From the NCBI GenBank assembly GCA_001972305.1, contig BDDD01005796.1, positions 1-64,000 on the forward strand: DNA of 64,000 nt, given 5' to 3'. Position numbers and translations under genes: made by a program. This stretch comes from Cephalotus follicularis. Lineage: Eukaryota; Streptophyta; Magnoliopsida; Oxalidales; Cephalotaceae. The stretch's first letter is position 1; each line of letters opens with the position of its first letter. Below, in pieces: positions 22,828-35,130 of this stretch. Under the pieces are notes generated by a model. It worked only from the letters and a program-made list of their open reading frames with translations. It was not told the origin of the DNA and searched no databases.

Positions 22828-23373
22828 CTACGAAGGTCCACTTGTGGCATCGCTATTGCTCATAGGCCCCGTAGGCACCGTTGCAAGACTCTTTGGACAG
22901 TCCTTCACTAAATGACCAGGTGCCCCGCACCTGAAACACAGTCCATGCAACCTCCAACAATCTTTCCGTAAGTGGCCCTTACGACCACAGTGATAGCAAG
23001 CTCTAGACCCTATATCACCTTCTTGACTCGAAGCTCCCTTAGTGGCCGTTTGCTGAGAACTGTTTTTTGATGACTTGCTTGAAGAGTCTCCATCTTGCCA
23101 CTCTGGTGGAGCTGGCCTAGCCCATTTAGCTTGCTGTGTTTCAATACACAGCTGGCGCATTTCTTCCAGGCGCGCGGTATTAGAAACCACATGTCGATTG
23201 AAATGGTCATTTACACGATCGGTGTACCATCGCCGCATGTCTTCTAGGTTGGCCACATCCACAGCCATCTGCTGTTGAAAGTAGTCAGCCATTCGATCCA
23301 GCGGATCTCTCTCTTCACTTGTTCCCTGAGGAGCACTCCCTTCAACAGCCTTAGCTCTTCCTCTTCTGTCCAT
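22828..23373 (-). CDS. Short gag of Gy-D
   Basis: A 181-codon frame on the minus strand starts about 100 bases after the PBS. It has two related N-terminal copies (MADYFQQQMA and VNDHFNRHVV segments), a Ser/Lys/Gln linker, and two CCHC knuckles (CYHCGRKGHLRKDC and CFRCGAPGHLVKDC). The gag core is absent. A TAG ends it before the GGKGKG segment that Gy-C gag still encodes, so it is slightly truncated. It has two knuckles where Gy-C has four. Confidence 0.82.
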   Translation of the reverse strand: MDRRGRAKAVEGSAPQGTSEERDPLDRMADYFQQQMAVDVANLEDMRRWYTDRVNDHFNRHVVSNTARLEEMRQLCIETQQAKWARPAPPEWQDGDSSSKSSKNSSQQTATKGASSQEGDIGSRACYHCGRKGHLRKDCWRLHGLCFRCGAPGHLVKDCPKSLATVPTGPMSNSDATSGPS

Positions 23374-23471
23374 ATTGTTTCCTATAAGAGGGATGACAGT
23401 TAGTCATGACTTTAGGAAAACAATTTATTGATTGCCAAGGAAAGTATCCTAGATAAGCATATATGGAATAT

Positions 23472-23483
23472 GCTCTGATACCA
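23472..23483 (-). promoter_or_regulatory. Primer binding site of Gy-D
   Basis: The plus strand reads GCTCTGATACCA, the complement of TGGTATCAGAGC. It lies three bases from the LTR start at 23487. Confidence 0.92.
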
Positions 23484-23887
23484 CGTTGTCACACTCCGTT
23501 TTCCATTTTAAGACAACATATAAGCGATAAGGCAATCAACATAAAATATAATCCAGCTCATGCAAATTTACCAATAAATAAAAACCTTGAATAGCGGAAG
23601 CAATAACATAAATGAGCCGAATTTAAACATACATCACGCATCCCATACTACGTGATGCTCAACAAGTTTATAACAAAAACCCAACCTCATTGTCGATCGC
23701 CCAAAAACGGAGCGTGAAAATATACAGTACGAGATAACAAAATAACCTTTGTTACAATAATCCAAATTAACATGATCAATGTTCATTAACCCAATACAAG
23801 AAAACAAGAGAAACTACTCAGTCTTCTCTTTAAGTCTCCGAAAATGCTCCATGTCAAATCCACTCCGTCAATCTGTTACAGTAGGGG

Positions 23888-23912
23888 TTAGCCTTTGTCC
23901 TCACTCGGCTAA
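23888..23912 (-). other. Conserved LTR stem-loop (Gy-D 5' LTR)
   Basis: Minus-strand TTAGCC, 13-nt loop, GGCTAA. Confidence 0.6.
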
Positions 23913-24330
23913 GTGAATAAACTTATAAATACAGTTCGAGTCATATGGTAATGGGTATCATGAATGAATGCATTATGATGCAATATGACATGTAATTTTC
24001 ACAATAGTTATATCTCCGTATATACACAGATAAAAATATATGCATGATCACGATACAAGTATAACCTCATGAGTTATATCAACATAAGCAATAAGTATGT
24101 CCCAAAAGGAACCAGACAAGCAAGTCGTCATAACCGTCGCCACCTCCTGGCCCCAACGTCATGGACTCTTACCCCATCCCCGTTTGCGAACGGTTTTGGA
24201 GCAAGTCCTCCGTATGTTGTTTAGCGCGGCGGATAAACCAATAGCAAGTTACCAGCACAACGGCTGAGTAATCAACAAGTTATTAGCACAGCGGCGAATA
24301 ATCAACAAGCACAAGCATTGCATAGTACAA

Positions 24331-25134
24331 NNNNNNNNNNNNNNNNNNNNNNNNNNNNNNNNNNNNNNNNNNNNNNNNNNNNNNNNNNNNNNNNNNNNNN
24401 NNNNNNNNNNNNNNNNNNNNNNNNNNNNNNNNNNNNNNNNNNNNNNNNNNNNNNNNNNNNNNNNNNNNNNNNNNNNNNNNNNNNNNNNNNNNNNNNNNNN
24501 NNNNNNNNNNNNNNNNNNNNNNNNNNNNNNNNNNNNNNNNNNNNNNNNNNNNNNNNNNNNNNNNNNNNNNNNNNNNNNNNNNNNNNNNNNNNNNNNNNNN
24601 NNNNNNNNNNNNNNNNNNNNNNNNNNNNNNNNNNNNNNNNNNNNNNNNNNNNNNNNNNNNNNNNNNNNNNNNNNNNNNNNNNNNNNNNNNNNNNNNNNNN
24701 NNNNNNNNNNNNNNNNNNNNNNNNNNNNNNNNNNNNNNNNNNNNNNNNNNNNNNNNNNNNNNNNNNNNNNNNNNNNNNNNNNNNNNNNNNNNNNNNNNNN
24801 NNNNNNNNNNNNNNNNNNNNNNNNNNNNNNNNNNNNNNNNNNNNNNNNNNNNNNNNNNNNNNNNNNNNNNNNNNNNNNNNNNNNNNNNNNNNNNNNNNNN
24901 NNNNNNNNNNNNNNNNNNNNNNNNNNNNNNNNNNNNNNNNNNNNNNNNNNNNNNNNNNNNNNNNNNNNNNNNNNNNNNNNNNNNNNNNNNNNNNNNNNNN
25001 NNNNNNNNNNNNNNNNNNNNNNNNNNNNNNNNNNNNNNNNNNNNNNNNNNNNNNNNNNNNNNNNNNNNNNNNNNNNNNNNNNNNNNNNNNNNNNNNNNNN
25101 NNNNNNNNNNNNNNNNNNNNNNNNNNNNNNNNNN
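24331..25134. other. Assembly gap, 804 N
   Basis: It is an unbroken run of N within the Gy-D 5' LTR. Long open frames reported across it are artefacts. Confidence 1.
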
Positions 25135-26787
25135 TGTAATTTTCACAATAATTATATCTCCGTATATACATATATAAAAATATATGCATGTTCACAATAC
25201 AAGTATAACCTCATGAGTTATATCAACACAAGCGATAAGTATATCCCAAAAGGAACCAGACAAGCAAGTCGTCATAACCGTCGCCACCTCCTGGCCCCAA
25301 CGTCATGGACTCTTACCCCATCCCCGTTTGCGAACGGTTTTGGAGCAAGTCCTCCGTATGTTGTTTAGCGCGGCGGATAAACCAATAGCAAGTTACCAGC
25401 ACAACGGCTGAGTAATCAACAAGTTATTAGCACAGTGGCTAATAATCAACAAGCACAAGCATTGCATAGTACAAGTCAAGCAATAAAATATAATTACTTG
25501 ATCACATATATTTGTTTAAAATATATTACTCCATTCACAAGTTGCGATAAGTTATAAACTTAAAACAATACATTTGATTGTATAAACAATCTTTTAAAAC
25601 ATTTCTCCGTCTTTGGAAACACTTCCCCAATCATTTCGAAAATATAAAAATTCATATGTTGACAAATATACATTTTCGCACAATACATTTGATTTCATAA
25701 TCAATCCTTTAAAATATTTCTCTGTCATTGGAAAATACTTTCCCTAGTCATTTTGAAAATATATATAATCGTATGTTGACAAATATACATTTTCGCAAAA
25801 TAATGGTTATAAAAATCATGCAAGTTTTTCAAAATCGTTAACACTATTTAGAAATCAACCATAATGCAAATCATAGTAATAATGCAAACATATGCTTAGA
25901 ATGCATCTAGGATCGTTCCTAGAGTCGTTTCAGGTCTAGCGGGTCCTATTCAAGTGAAATTCCATCAAATAGGGACATAGGAGTCGATGTCTATCCCTAA
26001 GGCGTTGACGTCTTTTCCCTAAGGCGTCGATCCTATGTTCAGTTATTCCCAAGCGTTTTTGGGTCAAAGACGTCGATGTCTTTCCAAAGACATCGATGTC
26101 TTTATGATACCAGAAGGTATCAGTGCGCGAGTCTGGATTCTGGAGGGAAGAATCCAGTCCCTAAATCCTCATATAGTCAAAACTTAACCTCTCAAGGCAT
26201 AAGAAAAGCTACTGGTTATCATAGTATGTAACCAGAACGCCAATTCATAAACAAACGTGTAATCCCAAGTGGCTACTTCGCCATCTGCAATAAACATCGC
26301 AGTTCTATGATTACCCAGAAAAGGCATCGATGCTTTTACTCAAACATCGATGTCCTTCTCATACGAACGCGAAGACATGGATCCTCAAGGCGCCTGCATG
26401 GATCCTAAATCCTTCCCTCTGCACATTACTCTTTCAGTTTATAACGTGACAGACATTCTTTTAAAAGGCATCGACGTCTTCCTTAGACGTCGATGTCTTT
26501 TCCTGTTTCACCAGAAGGTGTCGATATCTTCTACTTACATCGACGTGCATGTCCATGCATTCACGTGCATCTCGGTTCCATAGACGTCGACGTCTTTCGA
26601 AAGACGTCGACGCATTTACCTCAAAACAGCGCCGTTTTTAAGTTTAACACCCACATTCCATTTCCAAAACCATAATTAGGGTTTGTAAGCATCTTTTGAG
26701 TTCAAAATCTCAACATTCTCATTAATTCAAGTTCAAGGTTACATCACAAATCGAAATATTACATTCAGGAAAATACAGGGCGTTACA

Positions 26788-27766
26788 GTTTATGACTTTC
26801 AAAAATAGTTTAAAATAAACTCCCAATTGTTGATCTAACGATCATTACTGCACTGTTTACTGTGACTATTCATTGTTTGCTCTGTGAATTTGCTGTGTTT
26901 GTGCTTGAGTCACTAGTTGCGTGGCGGGGACTGCCAGCGTTAGCTAGTGGCAGGGTTGACCTAGGGACCAGGAGTTGGCTGGGTAACTCACTGTACTGTA
27001 CTGTTGTCTTGCTTGGTTGCCTGGAGAAGGGATTAAAGTGGGAGTGTAGCGTGGGGCTAGGAGTTGGCGGCGTTTCACATACTGCATGCTTTTTTTGGTC
27101 CCTTTGTGGACTTATTGTACTGCCATGCTAGTCCTTCTCGGACTTTACTGTGCCTATTGATGTAGCCCTGGCCGGTTTACTACTGTGCTGCATTGCATAC
27201 ATATATTTTCATATATATGTCCCTACTCTTATTTTATTGTACTACTAACTTATATATTTTTTCATATATATATAAACTGGTATTTTCTACTGTACTGCAT
27301 CATCTACGCATACATTTCATGACATGCATGTAATGTTGATCCCAAACTACTTTTATGACTTAGCCGAGTGAGGACAAAGGCTAACCCCCTACTTTACAGA
27401 TTGATGCAGTGGACCAGCTTGGGAGTCAGCATGGATGAAGTAAAAGTTTTTAATAATGTTTTACCAGGGGTTATGTCCCCTTTGGGTGTTGTGTACTGTA
27501 TTTTCTAGTTACTAGACTTTTGATGTTACTGGATAATGTCTTATGGATCACGCTCAGTTTTGTGGGCTTTTAACTATGACAGACTTGTATTGGGTAGTGT
27601 GCAGTATGGGATAGACGTTACGTGTTTTTCAGCTTATGAGTTTAATGCTTCCGCAAGTAACATCTTGTTTAAAAAGTTTAAATTTTACTGTTTTTGCATG
27701 AGCTGAATCTTGATGTTAATTGCCTTTACCACCTTTATGTATGTTTATCAAAAGCGAGGTGTGACA
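26788..27766 (+). repeat. Gy-C 3' LTR, distal segment
   Basis: It matches 12413-13390 of the 5' LTR and ends GAGGTGTGACA, followed by the CCAGT target copy. It includes the stem-loop at 27360 and CAG at 27397-27399. The 89-codon ORF near 26862 also occurs in the 5' LTR and is not a gene. Confidence 0.92.
27360..27384 (+). other. Conserved LTR stem-loop (Gy-C 3' LTR)
   Basis: TTAGCC, 13 nt, GGCTAA, identical to the 5' LTR copy. Confidence 0.6.
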
Positions 27767-27771
27767 CCAGT

Positions 27772-29178
27772 AGCTTAAGCGTTGACGTTTAACCAATAGG
27801 CGTCAACGCTTCTGTCCTCTAAGCATCGATGCTCAATCCCATAGCATCAGCGCTTACTCCAGAATCTTACTCGTCAATACATGTCCTGGGCATCGACGCC
27901 TCAAGGTCAGGATCCTTGAGCGTCGACGCTTATGACTTTGCGTCGACGCATTGAGGTAGGACCTCATGCGTCAACGTCCATGTCTCCACCATTATGCATA
28001 TATCCAAGCAGGGCGTCGATGCTTTCTCTAAGAATCGACGTTTATCATCAAACAAATACGTGTTCCTCGCATAACAGGTCTACGCGTTGACACTTCCGTC
28101 ATAAGCGTCGACGTTTACGCAGTCCAGAATCATCATCCTCCCCGTTTTAACAAAAACCCAGGGGAAATCAATCAAAGGTACATGCATTCCAGTTCAATAT
28201 TCACTCAATATTCAACATGCATGGCAGGATATTATTTAACAGTAACCATGGCATCTCATCAACAGTTCACAATTCAGGAAATCCATGTATTTCATCAATG
28301 ATAAAACACTATTCTTGAACTCAAATATGCAAGTATAAATCCCCTACCTTTTGATTCCAAGTTAGGAACCGAAAGCCCACTTCATTAAGCTTTCTGTCCG
28401 AAAATTTTTTACCTCCCAGGCTCGGCCACAGCAGCTCCAATCCAAGTTCACTCCAAGCTCTAAGCTTGGTCCAACAATGGAGGTTTAACCTCTCTCTATC
28501 TCTTCCTTTTCCCTCTAGTTTTTCTCACCGTGTTTCGTCTCAATCTGCTTTGTTTCCTTTGTGTCTTTCGTTCTCCCGTTATTGAGCTTAAGAGAAAAGA
28601 GTTTTATGGATTCTTTCCAGTTCACATGCATGACCAGGCTTTCTCTTTCTTCCCACCTGGTTGCATGGCGCACCAGGTGGCTCTCTCTTTCTTCAGTGGC
28701 TGTTGCATGCCCACGCCTGGCCTGTTCTTTCTTCATTTCAGTCCTGGCAAGTCAGGGAATCATGGTGCATGCTCGACACGTCTCAACTTGCATGTTAAGG
28801 CGTCTGAAAAGTGGCCTCAACCTACCCCCATGCACATGTTTCTGTCATTTCTTTTAACGTGCCTGGTATTAGACTTAAGCGTCGCCAGTTATATCATATC
28901 GTCGATGCTTAACTTAGTACATGCACTGGCGTCGATGCTTATCTCTCGTGTCGAAGCTTTAAGCGCTCCTACTTAAAAGCACGTTTTGCTCCCTTGGCGT
29001 CGACGCTTTAGCTTATGGCGTCGACGCTTTGGCCCAATTTTTCCACATTTTGAATCAATTCAATCCTTTAACATTTCCTACTCAAAATCAACACATCAAA
29101 TTGAAAAATCCATTATTTTATTAATTCATATTTCCATTACAATGTGAAATACAGTGGATGGAATTTTCGGGTATTACA
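27772..29178 (-). repeat. Gy-H 3' LTR, segment 4 of 4
   Basis: It matches 44889-46278 of the right LTR and ends GGGTATTACA next to the PPT. Array 2 is at 27776-28125 and array 1 at 28873-29030. A donor-like AAAG/GTAGGG (minus) lies at 28347. ORFs around 28530-28976 occur in both LTR copies but have no domain. Confidence 0.9.
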
Positions 29179-29196
29179 ATCCTCCGTCCTTCAAGG
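29179..29196 (-). promoter_or_regulatory. Polypurine tract of Gy-H
   Basis: On the minus strand, CCTTGAAGGACGGAGGAT directly precedes the LTR. Confidence 0.78.
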
Positions 29197-29221
29197 AATT
29201 CATCCTCGAATTTTATCATCT

Positions 29222-32200
29222 CTAGAATAAATTAGGGTAACGCTCTTGGATGTCATCCTCATGTTCCCACGTAGCTTCATCAAGTCGATGGAACTGCCAC
29301 TGAACGTTCACCATAGAAATGGTTCGGTTCCTCAATACCTGTGTCTTCCAATCTAAGATCCTCCCGGGTAGTTCTTCGCAAGACAAATCATCCCGCACAA
29401 AAACCGAGTCATAATCCAAGACATGTGATGGATCTCGGATATAACCTCACAACATCGATACATGGAAGACATCGTGTACATTCGACAATGCAGGAGGCAA
29501 AGCGAGCTGATAAGCTACCTCCCCAACTCTCTCCAGAATCTCAAATGGACCAATGTAGCGCGGAGCTAATTTTCCCTTATTCCCAAACCTTTGTACACCT
29601 TTCCACGGAGATAACTTCAAAAATACATGATCTCCAACATCGAAGGACAAAGGTCTCATTTTCACCCTATCGACATAACTCTTCTACCGACTCTGGGCTG
29701 CAAGTAATTTCTCCTTGATAACTTTGACATGCTCAGAAGTCTCCTCAACAAGATCCGACCAAAGCAATGGCTGTTCACCCACCTCGTCCCAACATATGGG
29801 TGATCTACACTTCCTTCCGTAGAGAGCCTCGTACGGAGCCATACCAATACTCGAGTGATAGTTGTTATTGTATGAAAACTCTATCAAGGAAATATGGTCC
29901 TCCCAAGTACCGGCAAAATCGATCACACAAGCTCGGAGCATATCCTCCAAGGTCTGGATGGCACACTTTGATTGTCCATCTGTCTGTGGGTGGAAAGCTG
30001 TGCTAAGGTTCAGCTTTGTCCCAAAGGCTGTCTAAAATCTCTTCCAGAAGTTGGAAGTAAAGATCGAGTCCCTGTCACATACAATGCTTATCGGAACACC
30101 ATGTAGTCTCACTATCCCCTTAATATAAAGCCGAGCCAACTTGCTCGCTGAACCCGTGACATGCGTAGGTAGAAAATGAACTAACTTTGTGAGTCTATCA
30201 ATGATAACCCACGTTGTGTTGTGACGATTTCGAGTCAGAGGAAAACCCGAAACAAAGTCCATGGTCACGTGTTCTCATTTCCATTCTGCAACTGGCAATG
30301 ACTGCAACAACCCTACTGGTCTCTGGTGTTCGGCTTTGACTCTCTGGCAAGTCAAACACTTCGCGACATACTTGGCAATTTCACACTTCATACCAAACCA
30401 CCAATAATTATGCTTCATGTCATGGTACATCTTGGGGCTACTGAGATGAATACTGTTCTGAGATTTGTGAGCCTCATGTAGTAATTCATTCTTCAATCCT
30501 TTCAGTATCCGGAAGACACACTCGCCCCCAAAACCTCAATATACCATCATGATGCATCTAGAAATCAGACTTCGGTCCCAGATTCTCTCGAATCTCCTGT
30601 AATTCAGGATCATACTGCTGAGCATTCTTTATCTCGTCAAGCAATGTTGGTTGTGCTTGAATACTAGCAACAATGATCCCCAGTGATCGTGCAAACGGAG
30701 TCCATCGCTGGAAATCTTCCAACATCCTCCACTAAGACACCATAGTACTAGCTATCATAGCTTTACGACTCAAGGCGTCAGCGACCACATTCTCTTTTCC
30801 ATGGTGGTACTGGATACTGTAATCATAATCGTTGAAGAACTCAACCCATCTATGCTGCCTCATGTTTAGTTTATCTTGGCAGAACAAGTACTTCAAACTC
30901 TTATGATAAGTAAAAATCTCGAACTGAGCTCCATAAAAATAATGCCTCCAGTTCTGAAGGGCAAACACAATCGCAGCCAGTTCAAGATCGTGTGTCGAGT
31001 AGTTTTCTTCATATGGTTTTAGCTTCCTCGAAGCGTAGGCAATAACTTTACCACGTTGCATCAATACGCAACCCAATCCCTTACCCAAAGCATCACTGTA
31101 TACTGTAAAATCCTCATTACCCTCGGGTAATTCCAAGATAGGAGCGGAAATTAACCGATCCTTCAATTCTCGAAAGCTAGTTTCACAATGCTCATCCCAG
31201 ACAAACAAGGTCTTCTTCTGGGTCAGTTTAGTCAATGGCACGACTATTCCCAAAAAATTCTGAATGAACTTCCGATAATATCCTGTCAATCCCACACAAC
31301 CTCAGTCACATTCCTCGGTTGTGGCCAATCCCACACAACCTCAGTCTTCGACGGATCCACCGCCAAGCCCTCACCAGATACTATGTGGCCAAGAAAGATC
31401 ACAAGATCAAGCCAGAATTCGCACTTGTCGAATTTGGCATACAACTGCTGCTCTCTGAGAATCTGTAAAACCAATCTCAGGTGATACACATGCTCCTCCT
31501 CGTTCCTTGAGTACACCAATATATCATCGATGAACACTACCACAAACTGGTCCAGGTATGGTTGGAACATGCCATTCATCAATGACATGAATGCTGCCAG
31601 TGCATTGGTGACACCAATTGGCACTACTAGAAACTCATAATATCCGTATCGTGTTCAGAAGGCGGTCTTCTCAACATCTCCTTCTCTCACTCTTAGTTGA
31701 TGGTAACCCGACCTCAAATCGAGCTTGGAAAATACCCTCGATCCTTGCAAATGATCGAACAACACATCAATGTGTGGAAGAGGATACTTGTTCATAATTG
31801 TTGCCTTATTCAACATCCAGTAGTCGATACAGAGCCTCATCTATCCATCCTTTTTCATCACAAACAATACTGGTACACCCCACGGAGAAACACTAGGTCG
31901 AACAAAGCCCTTATCGATCAGATTTTGCAATTGCAATTTCAACTCTCTCAACTCTCTCAACTCAGTAGGAGCCATCCGATAAGGTGCCTTAGAAATAGGA
32001 GTCGTACCTGGTACTAGATCAATAACGAATTCCATACTCCTTTTCGACGGCAATGACTCCAAGCCTGTAGGAAACACATCAAGAATTTCCCTTGCAACAA
32101 GAATTTCCTCAATACTCAATCCTTTCTCCTTCCTCTGGTCAATCACATAGGTAAGATATCATTCGCATCCCTTCTCGAGATACTTCGAAGCACGAATGAA

Positions 32201-32490
32201 GGATATAATTGGCGCACAAAACCCTTTATCTCCCATAAATTGAAAAATAGTACCGTCAGATAGAGAAAAATCTACTGTCTTGCTGTAGCAGTCCATACAA
32301 GCGCGATGGGCTGACAGCCAATCCATTCCCAAGATGCATCGAAGTCATGAATGGGCAATACAATCAAGTTTGCGTACAATTAAATGCCCGCCACAGACAT
32401 CTCGCAACTCCTATACACAGTATCTGTACACATGGAATCTCCAACAGGTGTACTCACATCCAAAATACATGGTATATAGTCCGGTGTTAT
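29222..32490 (-). pseudogene. Gy-H pol: protease end, RT, RNase H, integrase, broken
   Basis: On the minus strand, 32490-32150 holds the C-terminal protease in shifted frames (STPVGD; the DFD and GWI remains). RT begins near 32146 with [18 protein letters not shown] and continues with [35 protein letters not shown] and [11 protein letters not shown]. RNase H follows ([40 protein letters not shown], where the usual Asp is Tyr). Integrase has the zinc region (HEAHKSQNSIH, CLTCQ), [18 protein letters not shown] and FEALYGRK-type blocks (here [10 protein letters not shown]). The [10 protein letters not shown] domain and a DEATWE/RYPNLF tail end at 29222. Several stops and frameshifts are present, including a templated duplication at 31287-31346. 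It is inactive. Confidence 0.9.
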
Positions 32491-32892
32491 TGTCACACCC
32501 CGTTCACAGGTAGACACACATAAAGGTGATAGAGGCAATTAACAAATAAATTCAGCTTATGCAAATACCATAAAATTTAAACCTTTAAACAGGTATCAGT
32601 TGCGGAAGCATAAGATACATAAGCTGAAACACATGTAACGTGCATCCCGTACTGCACGCTACCCAAACAAGTCCATATTGTTAAAAGCCCACAAAAATAG
32701 TGCGTGATTACAGTACAAGATTAAATCCCATCGTAAACAAAACATAAGAACGATACAACAACAGTCCTTAAACAAAACCCAGTTTATTACAAAACAGGAG
32801 AATAAGTAAAACCAAGAACAGATCATCATAACATCTTGTCCTTCACCCATGCCAGTCCAACCGGTCCACTGCATCAATCTATAAAGTAGGGG

Positions 32893-32917
32893 TTAGCCTT
32901 TGTCCTCACTCGGCTAA
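32893..32917 (-). other. Conserved LTR stem-loop (solo LTR sE)
   Basis: Minus-strand TTAGCC, 13-nt loop, GGCTAA. Confidence 0.6.
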
Positions 32918-33797
32918 GTCATAAAGGTAGCTCGGGATCAACATTAAATGCATGTCATGTCATGTATGCATAATGATGCAGTGCAGGAAATACCAGTTTA
33001 TATATATATGAGAAATATATATATTTTGCAGTACAGTAAAAATAGCAGTGGGTACATATATAAGAAAATATATGTATACAAGAACAGTACAGCAGTAACC
33101 CAGCCAGGGCTACATCAACAAGCACAGTAATGTCCGAGAAGGACCAACAGGCAGTACAGGATGTCCACATAGGACCACAACAGTCAGGCAGTATGTGTAA
33201 CGCCGCCAACTCCTGGCCCCACGCTACACTCCCACTCCGGTCCCTACTCCAGGAAACCGAGCGAGGCAACAGTACAGTGAGTTACCCAGCCATACTCCTG
33301 ACCCCTAGGTCAACCCTACCACTAGCTGGCGTTGGCAGCCTCCGTCATGTAACCAGTGGCTCAAGCACAAACACATAACAATTCACAGAGCAAACAGTGA
33401 ATTCAGGCAGTAAACAGTGCAGTAGCAGTACAGTGGTGATCGTTCAGATCGACAATAGGCAGTTCTCTTTTCAAATATTTAAAAGTGATAATATTTGAAA
33501 ATGTATTTTGAGTAGTTCAATACCTTTGAACAATTCAGTAGTGTAAATCGTTTGTCAATTTTCTTGAAAATACGATATTTATCAAATACATATTTTCATA
33601 CTCAAAATAGCACATTCCGAGTTCACATATGCATTTCTAAATATCATATCTTTAGAAATCATAAACAATTTACAAACAGTACACAATCAGGCAGTAAACA
33701 GTGTATGTGCAATGCATACAATTGCTCAAATGCACCCTAATAGGAATCGGGATCGTTTCGTATCGTTAGATGAAGAAACCTCCAAACAGTACCAAAA

Positions 33798-34115
33798 GAC
33801 GTCGATGTCTACCCAAAAGGCGTCGATGTCTTTGTCCATTAACGTCGATGTCCAAGTCCTTAGTGTCAGCGCGTTCTACTGTCTAAAGACGTCGATGTCC
33901 ATCATACGCATCGACGCTCAAGGTCTGGAACCTTAAAACGTCAGCGTATTGCTTTCAGCGTCGACGTGTTAAGGTGAGAACCTTAGACGTCGACGTGTAA
34001 CACGTCAAAACCAAGACAGGTATCCTAAGGCGTCGATGTCCTTCAAAAGAAGTCGATCCGTTTCACATCAGTAACCCAGAAAATGATCAAAAGACGTCGA
34101 TGTCATAAAAAGGCG
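33798..34115 (-). repeat. Palindrome array 2 of solo LTR sE
   Basis: GACGTCGATGTC, GGCGTCGATG and ACGTCGACGTG variants recur every 20 to 40 bases. Confidence 0.75.
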
Positions 34116-34984
34116 TCGACGTGTATCGAGTAACAGTCGTCTTCTTCCTCACGACATAACAAACAGTAGCCGTAACAAACCATATACATGCAAATTAACA
34201 TGTAATCAAGGCAGTAAACCCACATGCAGATACACATCACATATCTAGCATATTATGGAATCAATTCAGTGATCAAAATCAACTCAGTAATCATGCATTT
34301 CATACACCAAAACCATAGACCATGCATGAATATAAATCTCAAGGTTACAGTTATGGCTTCCCCTACCTTTTGTTCCACGTTAGGAAATGGAAAGTCCACC
34401 TCTTTACATTCCAAACTGGTCACGACCGCCTCTAGGTCCCTCCCGTTGCTGCAAGCCACCAGTTCCAAGCTCCAAGCTCCAACCAAGTTCAACAATGGTG
34501 GTTTGGGTTTTCTCCCCTTAATTTTCTGTTTTCTTACCCTCGCTGTGTTCCTCTCAACTCTCTGGTTCTTTCCCAATCAGTAACAGCCGAAGGTAAGAGG
34601 TGAAGGTTGTCTTTTATGCAACTCACCCTCATTTCCTCTTCCTCTCTGTTTTTGTTGTAGGTCACATGTGTCTAGGACACCCCCCACCTCTACATGCAGT
34701 ACATGGGCTCGTTTCTCAGTCGTTGTCTCAGCCTTCACGCCAGACCATGCCACATTCCTTCTAACCATCCATTGCATGCACACATGTCCCTCTCTTCTTT
34801 GCACTTGTTGCACGCTCAAACCCATGCTACACTTGTCCTCACAGATTCAGTCATACAGGTTAGGGAGTCATATGCATGCACAACACGTCCCAATTCATGC
34901 CTCAAGGGGCCTGCAAAAGGCTCTAAAAGTTCCCCTTTGCACGTTATTTGTAAGTAGAGTAACGTGCCTGACATTCGATGTTAA

Positions 34985-35130
34985 CGCATCGACGTCTTCT
35001 TAAAAGACGTCGACGTCTTTTCCCTTTTTACACGAGGGCGTCGATGTCCTCGCCTGTATCGATGTGCATGTGCATGCAGTTACGTGCGCTCCTTCGCTTC
35101 AAGGACGTCGACGTGATTCTAAAGGGGTCG
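34985..35130 (-). repeat. Palindrome array 1 of solo LTR sE
   Basis: GCATCGACGTC, GACGTCGACGTC, GGACGTCGACGTG and GGGTCGACGCG copies form a short U3-side cluster. Confidence 0.75.

Larger units (their letters stand above)
17929..26787 (-). mobile_element. Gy-D: gypsy deletion derivative inserted in the Gy-C 3' LTR
   Basis: Minus orientation. The right end reads GGGCGTTACA at 26787 and abuts Gy-C LTR sequence corresponding to 12413. The left end is truncated: it begins inside the Gy-D LTR (TTTAGCACGGCGG, matching 25364), so its TSD is lost. The order on the minus strand is 5' LTR (with an assembly gap), PBS, short gag, spacer, RT from the middle, RNase H, integrase, PPT and 3' LTR. The organisation is the same reduced one as Gy-C. 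Confidence 0.88.
23487..26787 (-). repeat. Gy-D 5' LTR, containing an assembly gap
   Basis: It runs from TGTCACACTCCG to GGGCGTTACA. The 340 bases before the gap (23991-24330) recur after it (25135-25474) with a few changes, so the apparent length of 3.3 kb is unreliable. It carries arrays at 25980-26110 and 26322-26620. About 690 bp is deleted near 26378 relative to the left LTR. Confidence 0.85.
10739..27766 (+). mobile_element. Gy-C: gypsy deletion derivative inserted in the Gy-H LTR
   Basis: The ends are TGTAACGCCC and GGTGTGACA. The perfect TSD CCAGT is at 10734-10738 and 27767-27771, with the empty site at 44884-44888. The order is 5' LTR, PBS, short gag, non-coding spacer, RT from its middle, RNase H, integrase, PPT and 3' LTR. 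The 3' LTR is split by Gy-D and has lost about 812 bp at that junction. Protease, the gag core and the first part of RT are missing, so transposition would have needed proteins from elsewhere. Confidence 0.92.

Noticed and set aside
24283-25195. Open frames of 270-300 codons
   Set aside because: They consist of N from the assembly gap.
28530-28976. 148-codon plus ORF in Gy-H LTR, with a similar one at 45636-45914
   Set aside because: The two copies are the LTR pair of one element. The ORF is antisense to the LTR, has no domain and is truncated differently in each copy.
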